From assembly GCA_039809865.1 (NCBI GenBank), contig JBDHVW010000021.1, forward strand, positions 35,342 to 99,341: 64,000 nucleotides of DNA, written 5' to 3'. Shown here piece by piece: positions 43,985-53,442 of this stretch. Source of the stretch: QWHO01 sp039809865. GTDB taxonomy: Bacteria; Vulcanimicrobiota; Xenobia; Xenobiales; QWHO01. The notes under the pieces were generated by a model that made no database searches, was not told where the DNA came from, and worked only from the letters and a program-made list of their open reading frames with translations. The position numbers and the translations under genes were made by a program. The stretch's first letter is position 1, and each line of letters opens with the position of its first letter.

Positions 43985-44960
43985 GACCATCCTGCTCACG
44001 GGCTGCGCGGGTTTCATCGGCAGCCACACCGCTGTCCGCCTGCTGAACGCCGGCTACCTCGTCATCGGGATCGACAATCTCAACGACTATTACGACCCGG
44101 CCCGCAAGCGCAGCAACCTGGCCGAGGTTCGGGCCGAGGCGAAGAATCCGGAGCACTTCCAGTTCATCGAGGGCGACCTGCGCGACAAGGAGACGGTCCG
44201 CAAGCTCTTTCAGGACCATCCCGTCGAGCGGATCATCCATCTGGCCGCCATGGCGGGGGTGCGCAACTCGATCGAGGACCCTCAGCTCTACTTCGACGTC
44301 AACTTGAGCGCCACGCTCAACCTGCTGGATGCGGCTCGCGATCACCAGGTCAAGAGCTTCGTCTTCGCTTCCACCAGCTCGGTCTACGGGGCGACCGAGA
44401 CCATCCCGTTCGTGGAGACCGACCCCTGCGACCGCCCCCTGGCCCCCTACCCGGCCAGCAAACGCGCCGCCGAAATGCTGGGGTTCAGCTACCACCACCT
44501 CTACAAGCTCAATTTCACGGCCCTGCGCTTCTTCACCGTCTACGGTCCCCGGGGCCGTCCCGACATGATGGCCTACAAGGTGCTTGACAACATCTTCTTC
44601 GGGCACAAGACGCCGCTGTATAAAGGCGGCGACATGCACCGCGACTGGACCTACGTGGGCGACATCGTCTCCGGCGTGGTGGCCGCGGCCGAGCGTCCGC
44701 AGGGCTTTGCGGTCATCAACCTGGGTCGCGGCGAGCCGGTCAAGCTGGCCGATTTCGTCGCCCTGGTGGAGCAGCAGGCCGGGAAAAAGGCCGAGCTGGT
44801 GGACACGCCCATGATGGATGCCGACATCACGTACACCTACGCCGATATCAGCCGCGCTCGGGAGCTGCTGGGCTACCAGCCGACCGTGGGCGTGGAAGAG
44901 GGCGTGAAGCGCTTCTGGGACTGGTACCGCGGCGCCGTGCTCGAAAGTCGTGTTCTATAG
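43971..44960 (+). CDS. NAD-dependent epimerase, UDP-glucuronate 4-epimerase-like
   Basis: A 329-residue extended SDR. Cofactor motif LLTGCAGFIGSHTA; IDNLNDYYDPARKRSNL and FFTVYGPRGRPDMM are typical of UDP-GlcA 4-epimerases (WbnF, Cap1J types). Catalytic Ser lies in FASTSSVYG and the Tyr/Lys pair in YPASK. TTG at 43971 has GGAGG at a good distance and overlaps the glycosyltransferase by 14 bases. Confidence 0.9.
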   Translation: MPAPETILLTGCAGFIGSHTAVRLLNAGYLVIGIDNLNDYYDPARKRSNLAEVRAEAKNPEHFQFIEGDLRDKETVRKLFQDHPVERIIHLAAMAGVRNSIEDPQLYFDVNLSATLNLLDAARDHQVKSFVFASTSSVYGATETIPFVETDPCDRPLAPYPASKRAAEMLGFSYHHLYKLNFTALRFFTVYGPRGRPDMMAYKVLDNIFFGHKTPLYKGGDMHRDWTYVGDIVSGVVAAAERPQGFAVINLGRGEPVKLADFVALVEQQAGKKAELVDTPMMDADITYTYADISRARELLGYQPTVGVEEGVKRFWDWYRGAVLESRVL

Positions 44961-45552
44961 GCGTATCGGCAAGCGACTCCTGGACCTCATGCTGAGCTCG
45001 CTGGTGTTACTGCTGACATGGCCCATCCTGCTGGGGCTGGCCTACCTGGTGCGCCGGAAGCTCGGCTCGCCGATTCTGTTCGCCCAGCCCCGCCTGGGCC
45101 AGGACGGCAAGCTGTTCCAGATCTACAAGTTCCGCACCATGACCGACGCGCGGGACGGCCAGGGCAATCTGCTCTCGGACGCGGAGCGACTGACGCCCTT
45201 TGGCCGGATGCTGCGCTCCACCAGCCTGGACGAGCTCCCCGAGCTTTGGAACGTGCTGCGCGGCGAGATGAGCCTGATCGGTCCCCGGCCCCTGCTGGTC
45301 CGCTACCGCGACCGCTACAGCCCCGAGCAATGGCGCCGCCACGAGGTGCTACCCGGGGTCACCGGCTATGCCCAGGTCAACGGGCGCAACCTGCTCAGCT
45401 GGGAGGAGAAGTTTCGGCTGGACGTGTACTACGTTGACCACCTCAGTTTCTGGCTGGACCTGCACATTCTGATGAAGACGGCTCTCAAGGTCGTGGTGCG
45501 CGAGGGAATCTCGGCCCAGGGCCAGGAGACCATGGCGGAGTTCATGGGATGA
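44950..45552 (+). CDS. Initiating sugar-phosphate transferase (PglC-like)
   Basis: A 200-residue monotopic phosphoglycosyl transferase. N-terminal re-entrant helix (LLDLMLSSLVLLLTWPILL), then the family motifs KFRTMTDARD, LRSTSLDELPELWNVLRGEM (Asp-Glu) and GYAQVNGRNLLSW. It transfers the first sugar phosphate to undecaprenyl phosphate. GTG start, overlapping the epimerase by 11 bases. Confidence 0.93.
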   Translation: MFYRRIGKRLLDLMLSSLVLLLTWPILLGLAYLVRRKLGSPILFAQPRLGQDGKLFQIYKFRTMTDARDGQGNLLSDAERLTPFGRMLRSTSLDELPELWNVLRGEMSLIGPRPLLVRYRDRYSPEQWRRHEVLPGVTGYAQVNGRNLLSWEEKFRLDVYYVDHLSFWLDLHILMKTALKVVVREGISAQGQETMAEFMG

Positions 45553-46190
45553 AAGACGTGGCTGTGGTGGGCGCGGGAGGTCATGGTCGCGAAGTGGCGG
45601 AAATTCTGGCGGACGCGGGCCAATTCCGTCCGATCGGCTTTATCGACCAGGATCCGCAGCTCACAGGGAGAACCATCGACGATCTTCCGGTGCTCGGGAC
45701 GATGGACTGGCTCGCAAAGCACCCGGACGTGCTGGTCGTGGTGGCCATCGGCAACCCGACGATTCTGCAGCGCGTGGTGGGTCAGGTGCGCGAGCTGGGC
45801 AGCCAGTTCGCCCAGGCCATCTCGCCGGCCGCCAAGATCTCGCGGTTGGCCGAGCTGGGGCCGGGAGTGGCCATCTTTCCGGGCGTGATCGTCAACACGC
45901 GCGCCCGCATCGGGGCCTACACCACCCTGAACGTGGGCTCCTCGGTGAGCCACGACTCGGTGGTGGGAGATTTTTGCGTCATCAATCCGGGCGCCCGCCT
46001 GGCCGGCAACGTCAAGGTGGGCGACGGGTGTTACATCGGAATGGGAGCCAACATCATCCACGGCCACTCGGTGGGCGCGTGGAGCACGGTGGGAGCGGGC
46101 TCGGCGGTCGTGCACGATCTGCCGGAGCACGTGACGGCCGTGGGGGTTCCCGCGCGAGTCATCAAGAGAAGGGCAGATACGTTCGAATGA
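45549..46190 (+). CDS. PglD-like sugar N-acetyltransferase
   Basis: A 213-residue acetyltransferase: N-terminal Rossmann-like sugar-nucleotide domain (VAVVGAGGHGREVAEILAD) and C-terminal left-handed beta-helix hexapeptide repeats (GAYTTLNVGSSVSHDSVVGD). The catalytic His is in VSHD. PglD-type enzymes acetylate a 4-amino sugar made by the preceding aminotransferase reaction. Overlaps both neighbours by four bases (ATGA). Confidence 0.9.
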   Translation: MKDVAVVGAGGHGREVAEILADAGQFRPIGFIDQDPQLTGRTIDDLPVLGTMDWLAKHPDVLVVVAIGNPTILQRVVGQVRELGSQFAQAISPAAKISRLAELGPGVAIFPGVIVNTRARIGAYTTLNVGSSVSHDSVVGDFCVINPGARLAGNVKVGDGCYIGMGANIIHGHSVGAWSTVGAGSAVVHDLPEHVTAVGVPARVIKRRADTFE

Positions 46191-47356
46191 GTCAGAAACC
46201 AGCCATCATGGGCGGCACGCCCATGTTCGAGAAGAAAATGTACATCGTGAGGCCGGTCCTTCCGTCGCTGGACGACATGACGGCCGAGCTCAAGACCATC
46301 CTGAGCACCGGGATGGTCACCAAAGGCGACTATCTGCGCCGCTTCGAGGAGGCCTGCGCCGAGCACCTGGGCGTCAAGCACGCCGTGGGCGTGTCCAGCT
46401 GCACCACCGGCCTGATGCTCACCTACAAGGGCCTGGAGCTGTCGGGCGGCGAGGCCATCGTCCCCTCGTTCACCTTCATGGCCACCGTCAGCTCGATGGT
46501 CTGGACCGACGTAACCCCGGTTTACGTGGATGTCGACTTTGGCACCACCAACATCGACGTGAGCGCCATCGAGGCCGCCATCACGCCCAGGACGAAGGCC
46601 ATCGTGGCCGTGCACAACTTCGGCAACCCGGCCGAGGTGGACGAGCTGGTGGCGCTGGCCAAGAAGCACAACCTCAAGCTCGTGTTTGACGCCGCCCACG
46701 GCTTTGGCACGCTCTACAAGGGCAACAAGGTGGGCACCCAGGGCAACGCCCAGGTCTACAGCCTGTCGCCCACCAAGCTCCTCATCGCGGGCGAGGGCGG
46801 CATCGTGGCCACCAACGACGACGCTCTGGCCGACTACGTTCGCCTGGGCCGCGAGTATGGCAACGACGGCAAGTACGACAGCGCCTTTGCCGGAATGAAT
46901 GCCCGCATGGCCGAGTTCAATGCCGCCCTGGGCCTGCAGAGTCTCAAGCAGCTCGAGACGGCCGCCCAGAACCGCAACGCCTACCTCGAGAAGTTCAAGG
47001 AGCTGCTCAAGGGCCTGCCGGGCTTGAGCTTCCAAAACATCAAGCCGGGCAACCGCTCGTCGCTCAAAGACTTTGCGCTGATGCTCGACCCCGACAAATT
47101 CGGGCTGAGCCGCGACGAGCTGAGCAAGGCGGTTCAGGCCGAGAACATCGACACCCGCCATTACTACGACCCGGCCGTGCACAACCAGACGGCCTACAAG
47201 CACTTCTACAAGGGCCAGCCGCTGCCCAACACCGTCAACCTCGAGAAGAACGGCCTCTCCCTGCCGCTCTACAGCAAGATGACCGACGAGGAGATCAAGA
47301 AGATCGCCGACGCGGTGATCCGCATCCACGAGCACGCGGCCAAGGTGAAAGCCTAG
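46187..47356 (+). CDS. DegT/DnrJ/EryC1 sugar aminotransferase
   Basis: A 389-residue PLP enzyme. The lysine is K197 in SPTKLLIAGEGG and the Asp is D168 in VFDAAHGFG. It transaminates a keto-nucleotide sugar, as WbpE or PglE do. The ATG overlaps the acetyltransferase stop. It is the last gene of the + strand operon; the heptad locus follows. Confidence 0.92.
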   Translation: MSQKPAIMGGTPMFEKKMYIVRPVLPSLDDMTAELKTILSTGMVTKGDYLRRFEEACAEHLGVKHAVGVSSCTTGLMLTYKGLELSGGEAIVPSFTFMATVSSMVWTDVTPVYVDVDFGTTNIDVSAIEAAITPRTKAIVAVHNFGNPAEVDELVALAKKHNLKLVFDAAHGFGTLYKGNKVGTQGNAQVYSLSPTKLLIAGEGGIVATNDDALADYVRLGREYGNDGKYDSAFAGMNARMAEFNAALGLQSLKQLETAAQNRNAYLEKFKELLKGLPGLSFQNIKPGNRSSLKDFALMLDPDKFGLSRDELSKAVQAENIDTRHYYDPAVHNQTAYKHFYKGQPLPNTVNLEKNGLSLPLYSKMTDEEIKKIADAVIRIHEHAAKVKA

Positions 47357-47381
47357 GAGGTGCTCTGTGGTCGGGGTCGGG

Positions 47382-47630
47382 GGGGTCAGGGGCCGGGGGG
47401 TCAACAGTCGACAGTTCACAGTCGACAGGGAGATAGCCTTATGGGGACGAGTTCAGGGAGTGCGGTCGACTTCTCGACTGCCGACCCTCTAACCCGCCCC
47501 AGGGGCGGTCAATCCCTGTCCCGACCCGTCGACCCTACTGTCGACTGTCGACTGTCGACCCCTGCCTGACCCCGCCCACCTGAAGACTGTCGACCCCTGA
47601 CCCCGCCCACCTGAAGACTTGTCGACCCTT
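47382..47630. repeat. Compound heptad inverted-repeat locus, GTCGACA type
   Basis: It occupies most of the gap 47357-47643 between convergent genes. The left arm (47400-47427) is GTCAACA, GTCGACA, GTTCACA, GTCGACA. The right arm (47539-47559) is TGTCGAC three times. Outside these, GGGGTCAGGGG at 47382-47392 is perfectly complementary to 47594-47604. A 31-base unit beginning TGACCCCGCCCACC repeats at 47567 and 47598. No convincing gene lies inside. Confidence 0.85.
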
Positions 47631-47643
47631 GACCCGGCCCCCC

Positions 47644-49017
47644 TCAGACAGAGGCCTCGGCGGTTTGAAGAGCCGTCGGGGCCTCTTCTTCTTGGAAGCG
47701 GAACACGCCGTAACGGACGCCGTAAATGACGACCAGGCCGGCCATGATGGGGTTGGCGACGGCCCAGGTAAAGGCGCTGCCGGCGGTGCCCCAGATGGGG
47801 ATGGTGTAGATCGTGAAACACAAGTTGATCAGGCTGTTGATGATGCTGGCGCGGGTCACCAGGTCGGGGCGGCCGGCGGCCATCAACAGGGGATTGGCCC
47901 ACACCATGGGGGCCCAGAACAAGAGCCCCCAGCCCATCAGGGCGAACAGCGTGCCGGTTCCGTCGTATTTGGGGCCCAGGATGTAGTGCACGAAGAGCGG
48001 CACCGCCACGCAGCCCGAGCCGTAGAGCACGACTCCAAAGCCCCCCATCACGACCACCAGTCGCTTGACGAATGCCCACAGCGCCGACTGCTGGCCGCGT
48101 GACCAGAGGCGAGCCAGCTCGGGGTAGACGACCATGAATGCGGCGTCGCTCAGGATCCATACCGCCGAGATGAAGTTCTTGGCCATCCGGTAAACGCCGA
48201 TCTGCTCCTTGCTCACGAAGTAACCCAGCAGATTCACGTCCAGATCGCGGGTAGGGATCATGCTGAGCGACAGGGCGTAGGTGCTGCGCACGAAGCGATA
48301 CATCTCGGCGAACTTGTCCTTCAGGACCGAGATCGGCGTGCTCAGGTCACCCGGCTCGAGGTTGCGCCGCAGCTCGAGAAAGGTCACCAGGGCGATGGCC
48401 GCTGTGGTCAGAACGCTGATCAGCAGGGCCAGAGCCATGACGCGCAGCATCCCGCCGCCCGACTTCAGCAGCAGAATGGTGGCGACCAGCTTGAGGGCGT
48501 TGCTGGAAATCAGGATGAACGCCTGAGCACGATACTGGCCCAGCACGCGCAGGATGCTCTGGCAGGTGGCCAGGGCAAAGTTGGTGCTGAGCACCGTCAG
48601 GGTGGCCATCCAGATGATCGGCATGCAACGGTAGTCGTTCCTGAGGTCGGGCTGGGCCAGCGGCAGCGCGATGAAGACCAGCACCGCGGACAGGGAGGTG
48701 CTGCAGCAATTCACGACCAGGGCCAGCTTGATGGCGGCGACGGCCTTGTTGCGCTCGCCCTTCTCCCAGAAGTGCGAGACATACTTGATGACGGCGTCCT
48801 GCAAACGCAGCTCGAGGAACTGCGAGAAGATCTGGGCAAACGCGGTGCCCATGGCGATCAGGCCGTAGTCGCCCGGTCCCAGCGCTTTGGCGACCACGAC
48901 GCCGTAAACGAACGTGGCCACCCCGGCCCAGAGCGAAGCCCCATATTGCCAGGCAACGTTGCGGAAGAAGCCCGCCGGGACGCCCCGGGTGAGCTTCTCC
49001 TGGACCGCCCGGATCAC
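47644..49017 (-). CDS. Polysaccharide flippase (Wzx-like, MOP superfamily)
   Basis: A 457-residue membrane protein with about twelve helices. N-terminal WQYGASLWAGVATFVYGVVV and LGPGDYGLIAMG match Wzx/RfbX-type flippases. It should carry the lipid-linked repeat unit across the inner membrane. GTG start overlapping the preceding glycosyltransferase stop (GTGA). Confidence 0.88.
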   Translation of the reverse strand: MIRAVQEKLTRGVPAGFFRNVAWQYGASLWAGVATFVYGVVVAKALGPGDYGLIAMGTAFAQIFSQFLELRLQDAVIKYVSHFWEKGERNKAVAAIKLALVVNCCSTSLSAVLVFIALPLAQPDLRNDYRCMPIIWMATLTVLSTNFALATCQSILRVLGQYRAQAFILISSNALKLVATILLLKSGGGMLRVMALALLISVLTTAAIALVTFLELRRNLEPGDLSTPISVLKDKFAEMYRFVRSTYALSLSMIPTRDLDVNLLGYFVSKEQIGVYRMAKNFISAVWILSDAAFMVVYPELARLWSRGQQSALWAFVKRLVVVMGGFGVVLYGSGCVAVPLFVHYILGPKYDGTGTLFALMGWGLLFWAPMVWANPLLMAAGRPDLVTRASIINSLINLCFTIYTIPIWGTAGSAFTWAVANPIMAGLVVIYGVRYGVFRFQEEEAPTALQTAEASV

Positions 49018-50261
49018 GGCACCGTCTGGGTGGCGGGCACCCGGGAGGTCAGCTCATCGATGCGCTGGACGTAGATCTTGCTCGCTCCCGAGAAGGAATG
49101 GAATTGCTCGACCCAACGGCGCCCCTGCTCGCCGTGCTGCGCGCGCAGCTCGGGACTCTGCCAGAGCTGCACCAGGCAGTCACCGATCGTCTCGGGGGTG
49201 CGGTGGCTCAAAATGGGGTGCCAGTCGTAGAGCTGGCGCATGGCCCCCTGGTCGACGTAGGATACGACGGGTCGGTTGATGGCCAGCCCTTCGAGTACGA
49301 CGCAACCGAACCAACCCACGCCGAAGTCGTCCGCCACCACGTCGCAGACGCTGTAGATGGGAACCAGCTCGTCACGTGAGAAGCCAAACTCGCGCGGGGG
49401 CTTGATCCAGAGCACGTTGTCCTGCAGCCCGAGGTCGGCGATGAGGGCGCGGCCCTTCTGCGAATCCTGACTGGCGGGGCGGTCCACCAGCACGATGCCG
49501 GCGCGCTGCGCCTTCGAGCGCTGGAGAAAGTTGGCGAAGCCCGTGAAGAGCGTTTCGTTGGCCTTCCAGTTGCCGGTGGCGCGCATCAGCTCGTCGGCGT
49601 TCATCATCAGGCGCGACGGGCAGAACACCGTGAAGTCGAACTTCTCCCGGATCTGGGCGATAGCGGGCATGGAGCTCTGGCGCGCTTCGGGGATGTAGCG
49701 GAACTTGTCGCAGTCGAGGATGAGCGGGAAGTAGCGGTTGGAGATGCGCTTGCTCTCGACGTGCAGATTCTCGAGCGCCTGGATGAAGGGCGAGAACGGC
49801 TGGGTCCAGATCTCGTCACAGTGGTGAATTCCGCGTCGCTGCCACAGGCCCCGCACCACCTGTCCCACCTTCTTGGGGAGGGTGTTGAAAAAGCTCTGGT
49901 ATTTAAACGGGAACGGCCACACGGTCAGGTCGCCGCCGGTGACCAAGAACATCTTGGGCCGGTTCACGAACTGTCCCAGCATCGGGCCGTAGCCGCTCAG
50001 GATGACCAGGTCGAACTTGTTCAGCTCGCGGATGAGAGGGGAGAGCCAGGGCGCCACCAGGGTGTGATAGCCCAGGTAGGGTCCTTTGTGAATCCAGTCC
50101 GGGTAGCCCATGGCCAGCTCCGGATCGTCCGACTCGGGGAGCTGCTGGGGATCGCTCTTGTCGTCCAGGAACAGGTGCGCATCATAGTCGGACTGGTGGC
50201 GCAGCGCCTTGGCGATCTGGTACAGGTTATTGCAAGTGTTTCCGAAGAATGCGATCCGCAT
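49014..50261 (-). CDS. Glycosyltransferase, GT-B type
   Basis: A 415-residue protein with weak similarity to family 4-like glycosyltransferases. N-terminal MRIAFFGNTCNNLYQIAKAL; the C-terminal part has FTVFCPSRLMM, GIVLVDRP and the acceptor/donor region DDFGVGWFGCVVLEGLAINRP, where the Glu would hold the sugar nucleotide. It lies between the flippase and amidotransferase genes. Sugar specificity unknown. Confidence 0.8.
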   Translation of the reverse strand: MRIAFFGNTCNNLYQIAKALRHQSDYDAHLFLDDKSDPQQLPESDDPELAMGYPDWIHKGPYLGYHTLVAPWLSPLIRELNKFDLVILSGYGPMLGQFVNRPKMFLVTGGDLTVWPFPFKYQSFFNTLPKKVGQVVRGLWQRRGIHHCDEIWTQPFSPFIQALENLHVESKRISNRYFPLILDCDKFRYIPEARQSSMPAIAQIREKFDFTVFCPSRLMMNADELMRATGNWKANETLFTGFANFLQRSKAQRAGIVLVDRPASQDSQKGRALIADLGLQDNVLWIKPPREFGFSRDELVPIYSVCDVVADDFGVGWFGCVVLEGLAINRPVVSYVDQGAMRQLYDWHPILSHRTPETIGDCLVQLWQSPELRAQHGEQGRRWVEQFHSFSGASKIYVQRIDELTSRVPATQTVP

Positions 50262-50270
50262 GGCTGCCCT

Positions 50271-51497
50271 CTAGGTCCGAACCGGCTCCTCGACGCGCGG
50301 GTGCGGCTCTTCGGCGAGAACGGGCTGGGGAGCCGGCTGGTTCTGCATGAAGGGAAGCGGCGCGTTGTGCGGGTTGGTGAACTTCATGTAGAAGCTCTTG
50401 GGCACGCGGCCCATCCGGTACATGAGCCACCAGAACGGCTTGAGCTTCTCGAAGGTCTTCTTGTAGGTCGTAAACTCACGGTAGCTGTGACGCGGCATGG
50501 TCATGAGCTTGTTCCACTCCTCGTCGGAGAAGCCGAGGCGTTTCTGAACGAACTCGATCAGCTCGGGGTCGACCTTGGGCGGCTGGGACATCAGCCGGAT
50601 GCCTTCCTCACGGTCCATCTGGCCCGAGCGCGCCATGGCCGCGTAGCCCAGTTGGCGCTGGTCGATGCCGAAGCGCTGCGGCATGAAGTAAGCGTGGTAG
50701 AAAGCCGTGAAGCGATTCTCGAGATGGTGCCCGCCGTACCACTGCCAGCCGAAGTCACGCGTCAGCATCTCCATGGCGGCCTTCTTGTTGTAGTCGATGT
50801 AGTAGAGCGGGCGGATCTTCTCGATGCCGCCCAGCGCCGTCCACCACATGAACTTGTGCAGCCACAAGTTCGGATAGGTCTTCATCTTCTTCTGGCCGAA
50901 CCGCTTATGGACGCTCTGGATGTACTTGCCGTCCATGTAGAGCCAGCCCAGCGGGGAGACGCCCTCGGTGCGGAACGAGTGCCCTTCGAGCATGTAGCGG
51001 ATGCCGTATTTCTCGGCCGCCATATAGAGCACCGTCGCCAGTCCGATGTCGGTGGGCGCCTCGATGTCGGGCACGCCGGCCCGCATGAAAGAACGGTAGA
51101 TGTCGTCGTATTCCTCGTTGTCCACCACGTAGGTGAAGAGGTCGATGTCCAGCGCCTTCAGGACGTTGTGGATGTTCTCGACCGCGATGGTGCTGTCCCA
51201 GGTGTTGTCGAAGTGAACCGCCAGGGGACGCAGTCCGAGCACGCGCTTGGCCAGGTAGAGCATGTAGCTCGAGTCACAGCCGCCGCTGACTCCCACGATG
51301 ACATCGTACTTCTTGCCACGACCCGCTTTGCGGATCCTGTCGGCGATGGCTTGCAGGCGCTTCTCGCCTTCCGCCCCGGTGGGGTACTCGGCGTCCATCT
51401 GGTCGTGCGAGTGGCAGTAGTTGCAGACGCCCTGTTCGTCAAACGTGATCGAGGGGACGTGCTCGTCATAGATGCACCGGGTGCAGCGCCTGGCCAT
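50271..51497 (-). CDS. N-acetyl sugar amidotransferase (WbpG/PseA-like)
   Basis: A 408-residue ATP-pyrophosphatase-type enzyme. A zinc-type cysteine set (CTRCIYD and CNYC) begins the protein, and the PP-loop is GVSGGCDSSYML. WbpG works with HisH2 and HisF2, which supply ammonia, to convert an acetamido group to acetamidino on a diamino-uronic sugar. Both partners are upstream in the same operon. ATG at 51497 follows AAAGGAA. The C-terminal tail is Pro-rich. Confidence 0.9.
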   Translation of the reverse strand: MARRCTRCIYDEHVPSITFDEQGVCNYCHSHDQMDAEYPTGAEGEKRLQAIADRIRKAGRGKKYDVIVGVSGGCDSSYMLYLAKRVLGLRPLAVHFDNTWDSTIAVENIHNVLKALDIDLFTYVVDNEEYDDIYRSFMRAGVPDIEAPTDIGLATVLYMAAEKYGIRYMLEGHSFRTEGVSPLGWLYMDGKYIQSVHKRFGQKKMKTYPNLWLHKFMWWTALGGIEKIRPLYYIDYNKKAAMEMLTRDFGWQWYGGHHLENRFTAFYHAYFMPQRFGIDQRQLGYAAMARSGQMDREEGIRLMSQPPKVDPELIEFVQKRLGFSDEEWNKLMTMPRHSYREFTTYKKTFEKLKPFWWLMYRMGRVPKSFYMKFTNPHNAPLPFMQNQPAPQPVLAEEPHPRVEEPVRT

Positions 51498-51559
51498 TGA
51501 ATCAGTTCCTTTGAGCGAGATCTTGGCCACTTTACACCGACGCGGCTAATTATTCAAGC

Positions 51560-51576
51560 CTTTCGTGTCACGAAAG
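51560..51576. promoter_or_regulatory. Perfect inverted repeat at the hisF2 stop
   Basis: CTTTCGTG and CACGAAAG are separated by a single base, across the stop codon of the HisF-like gene. No T-run follows, so it is not a standard terminator; a protein-binding site is possible. Confidence 0.35.
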
Positions 51577-52322
51577 CACGTTCTCGAGTTCGCGCTTCTC
51601 CGGAAAGTTGATCAAAACGGCACGGTTTCTGCCAAAGTAGACGACCATGCTGCCCGCGGCCACGGCTGACGCTCCGCCTTCCTTCACGGCCTGTCCGAAA
51701 TGCTCCACCTTGCCGGCCCCTCCGCAGGCGATCACCGGGATGCGGACGGCCGCGGTCACTTTCTTGATCAGCTCGATGTCGTAGCCTTCTCCGGTGCCGT
51801 CGCGGTCCATGGAGGTGAGGAGAATCTCTCCCGCCCCCCGCTGCTCCGCCTCTTTGGCCCAGGCCACGGGGTCCTTGCCCGTCTTCTTGCGTCCCCCGCG
51901 CCCGAAGACCTCGTACTTGCCCCAGAAGCCCTTCTTGGCGTCGATCGACACCACGATGCTCTGGCTCCCGGTCATGTTGGCCACGTCCGTGATGAACTGC
52001 GGATTCTCGAGCGCGTAGCTGTTCACGGCCACCTTCTCGACCCCCAGACTGAACAGCTTTCTGACGTGGTCGAGCGTCCGAACCGCCCCCCCGAAGCAGA
52101 CCGGCATGAAGCACTCGGTCGCGATCTCCTCGACCAGCTTGAAGTTCGGCTCCTTGTTGTCGATCGTGGCCGTGATGTCGACGAAAATCAGCTCGTCGAC
52201 CTCTTTCTCGTTGTAGATCCGAATGGCGTTGATCGGATCGCCCACGTAGGAGGGGTCCTTAAACTTGATCGTCTTCACCAGCGCCGCGTTACGCAGCAGC
52301 AGGCAGGGCATGACTCGGGTCT

Positions 52323-52329
<7 letters not shown>
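51568..52329 (-). CDS. HisF-like cyclase/ammonia-channel subunit of sugar amidotransferase
   Basis: A 253-residue beta/alpha barrel of HisF type. The true HisF catalytic Asp11 (in PCLDVKDG) is replaced by Leu (PCLLLRNAALVKT), while the second Asp (VSIDAKK) is kept. The stretch YVGDPINA is a mark of the HisF2/WbpI-partner group rather than histidine enzymes. It probably channels ammonia to the WbpG-like enzyme. Its ATG overlaps the end of the four-helix-bundle gene. Confidence 0.9.
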
Positions 52330-52733
<404 letters not shown>

Positions 52734-52734
52734 G

Positions 52735-53340
52735 TCAGTTCAGCGCCACAAAATTGCGGAAAAGCTGCATGCCAAATTTGTGGCTCTTCTCCGGATGAAA
52801 CTGGGCACCCATTACATTGCCCTTCTGGACGGCTGATGTGAATGGAAGCCCGTACTGGGTCGTGCCCGCGGCGTCCTGGGGGTCGTCACAGACGACGTGG
52901 TAGCTGTGCACGAAATAATAGCGAGGCTCCTCACTATAGCCCTGGAAGAGCGCGGCGCTACTGCTGGGATGGAGTGTATTCCAACCCATATGGGGAACGC
53001 GCAAATCGTCCAGGCGAAACTTGACCGTGTCGGCGGCAATCCAGCCGAGCCCGGGGAGGACGCCCTCTTCGCTTTTTCGGGTAAGAAGCTGCATCCCGAG
53101 GCAAATCCCGAGAACGGGCACCTTTTTCTCAAGGACCAACTCGTTCAGGACCCCGATGAGTCCGGAATCTTGCAGGTGCCTCATTCCCGTGTCAAACGCA
53201 CCTACACCCGGCAAAATCAGCTTGCTCGCTTTACTGAGGACCTCCGGATCCCCGGAGATCTCCGATTCAACTCCGACCTTCTTCAGCATGTTCTTGATGG
53301 AGCCAACGTTGCCCATCTGGTAGTCCACAATGGTGATCAT
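52735..53340 (-). CDS. HisH-like glutamine amidotransferase subunit
   Basis: A 201-residue class I glutaminase. Catalytic Cys in GICLGMQLL, His and Glu in QFHPEKSH; oxyanion strand LPGVGAF. It frees ammonia from glutamine for the HisF-like barrel. In Pseudomonas-type clusters hisH2 is directly next to hisF2; here the four-helix-bundle gene separates them. Divergent from asnB with about 100 bases between. Confidence 0.93.
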   Translation of the reverse strand: MITIVDYQMGNVGSIKNMLKKVGVESEISGDPEVLSKASKLILPGVGAFDTGMRHLQDSGLIGVLNELVLEKKVPVLGICLGMQLLTRKSEEGVLPGLGWIAADTVKFRLDDLRVPHMGWNTLHPSSSAALFQGYSEEPRYYFVHSYHVVCDDPQDAAGTTQYGLPFTSAVQKGNVMGAQFHPEKSHKFGMQLFRNFVALN

Positions 53341-53347
53341 ACCGGCC

Positions 53348-53382
53348 TCTTCACTCTCGACTCTGAACTCCCAACTCTTAAC
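53348..53382. repeat. Heptad array, TCTCAAC orientation, five units
   Basis: TCTTCAC, TCTCGAC, TCTGAAC, TCCCAAC, TCTTAAC: five degenerate units in the hisH2/asnB divergent spacer. They are the inverse complement of the GTTGAGA family at 52344-52371, and the two arrays enclose the four-helix-bundle and hisH2 genes. Confidence 0.85.
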
Positions 53383-53442
53383 CGCAACGACTTTTCAACG
53401 CCAAGTAGGATTTCCTTTCAACGCGTGCAAGCTATCGCCCCT

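Noticed and set aside
47360..47569. Small frame of 69 codons in the gap after the DegT gene
   Set aside because: It consists of heptad repeats and G-runs, lacks similarity and overlaps the repeat locus entirely.
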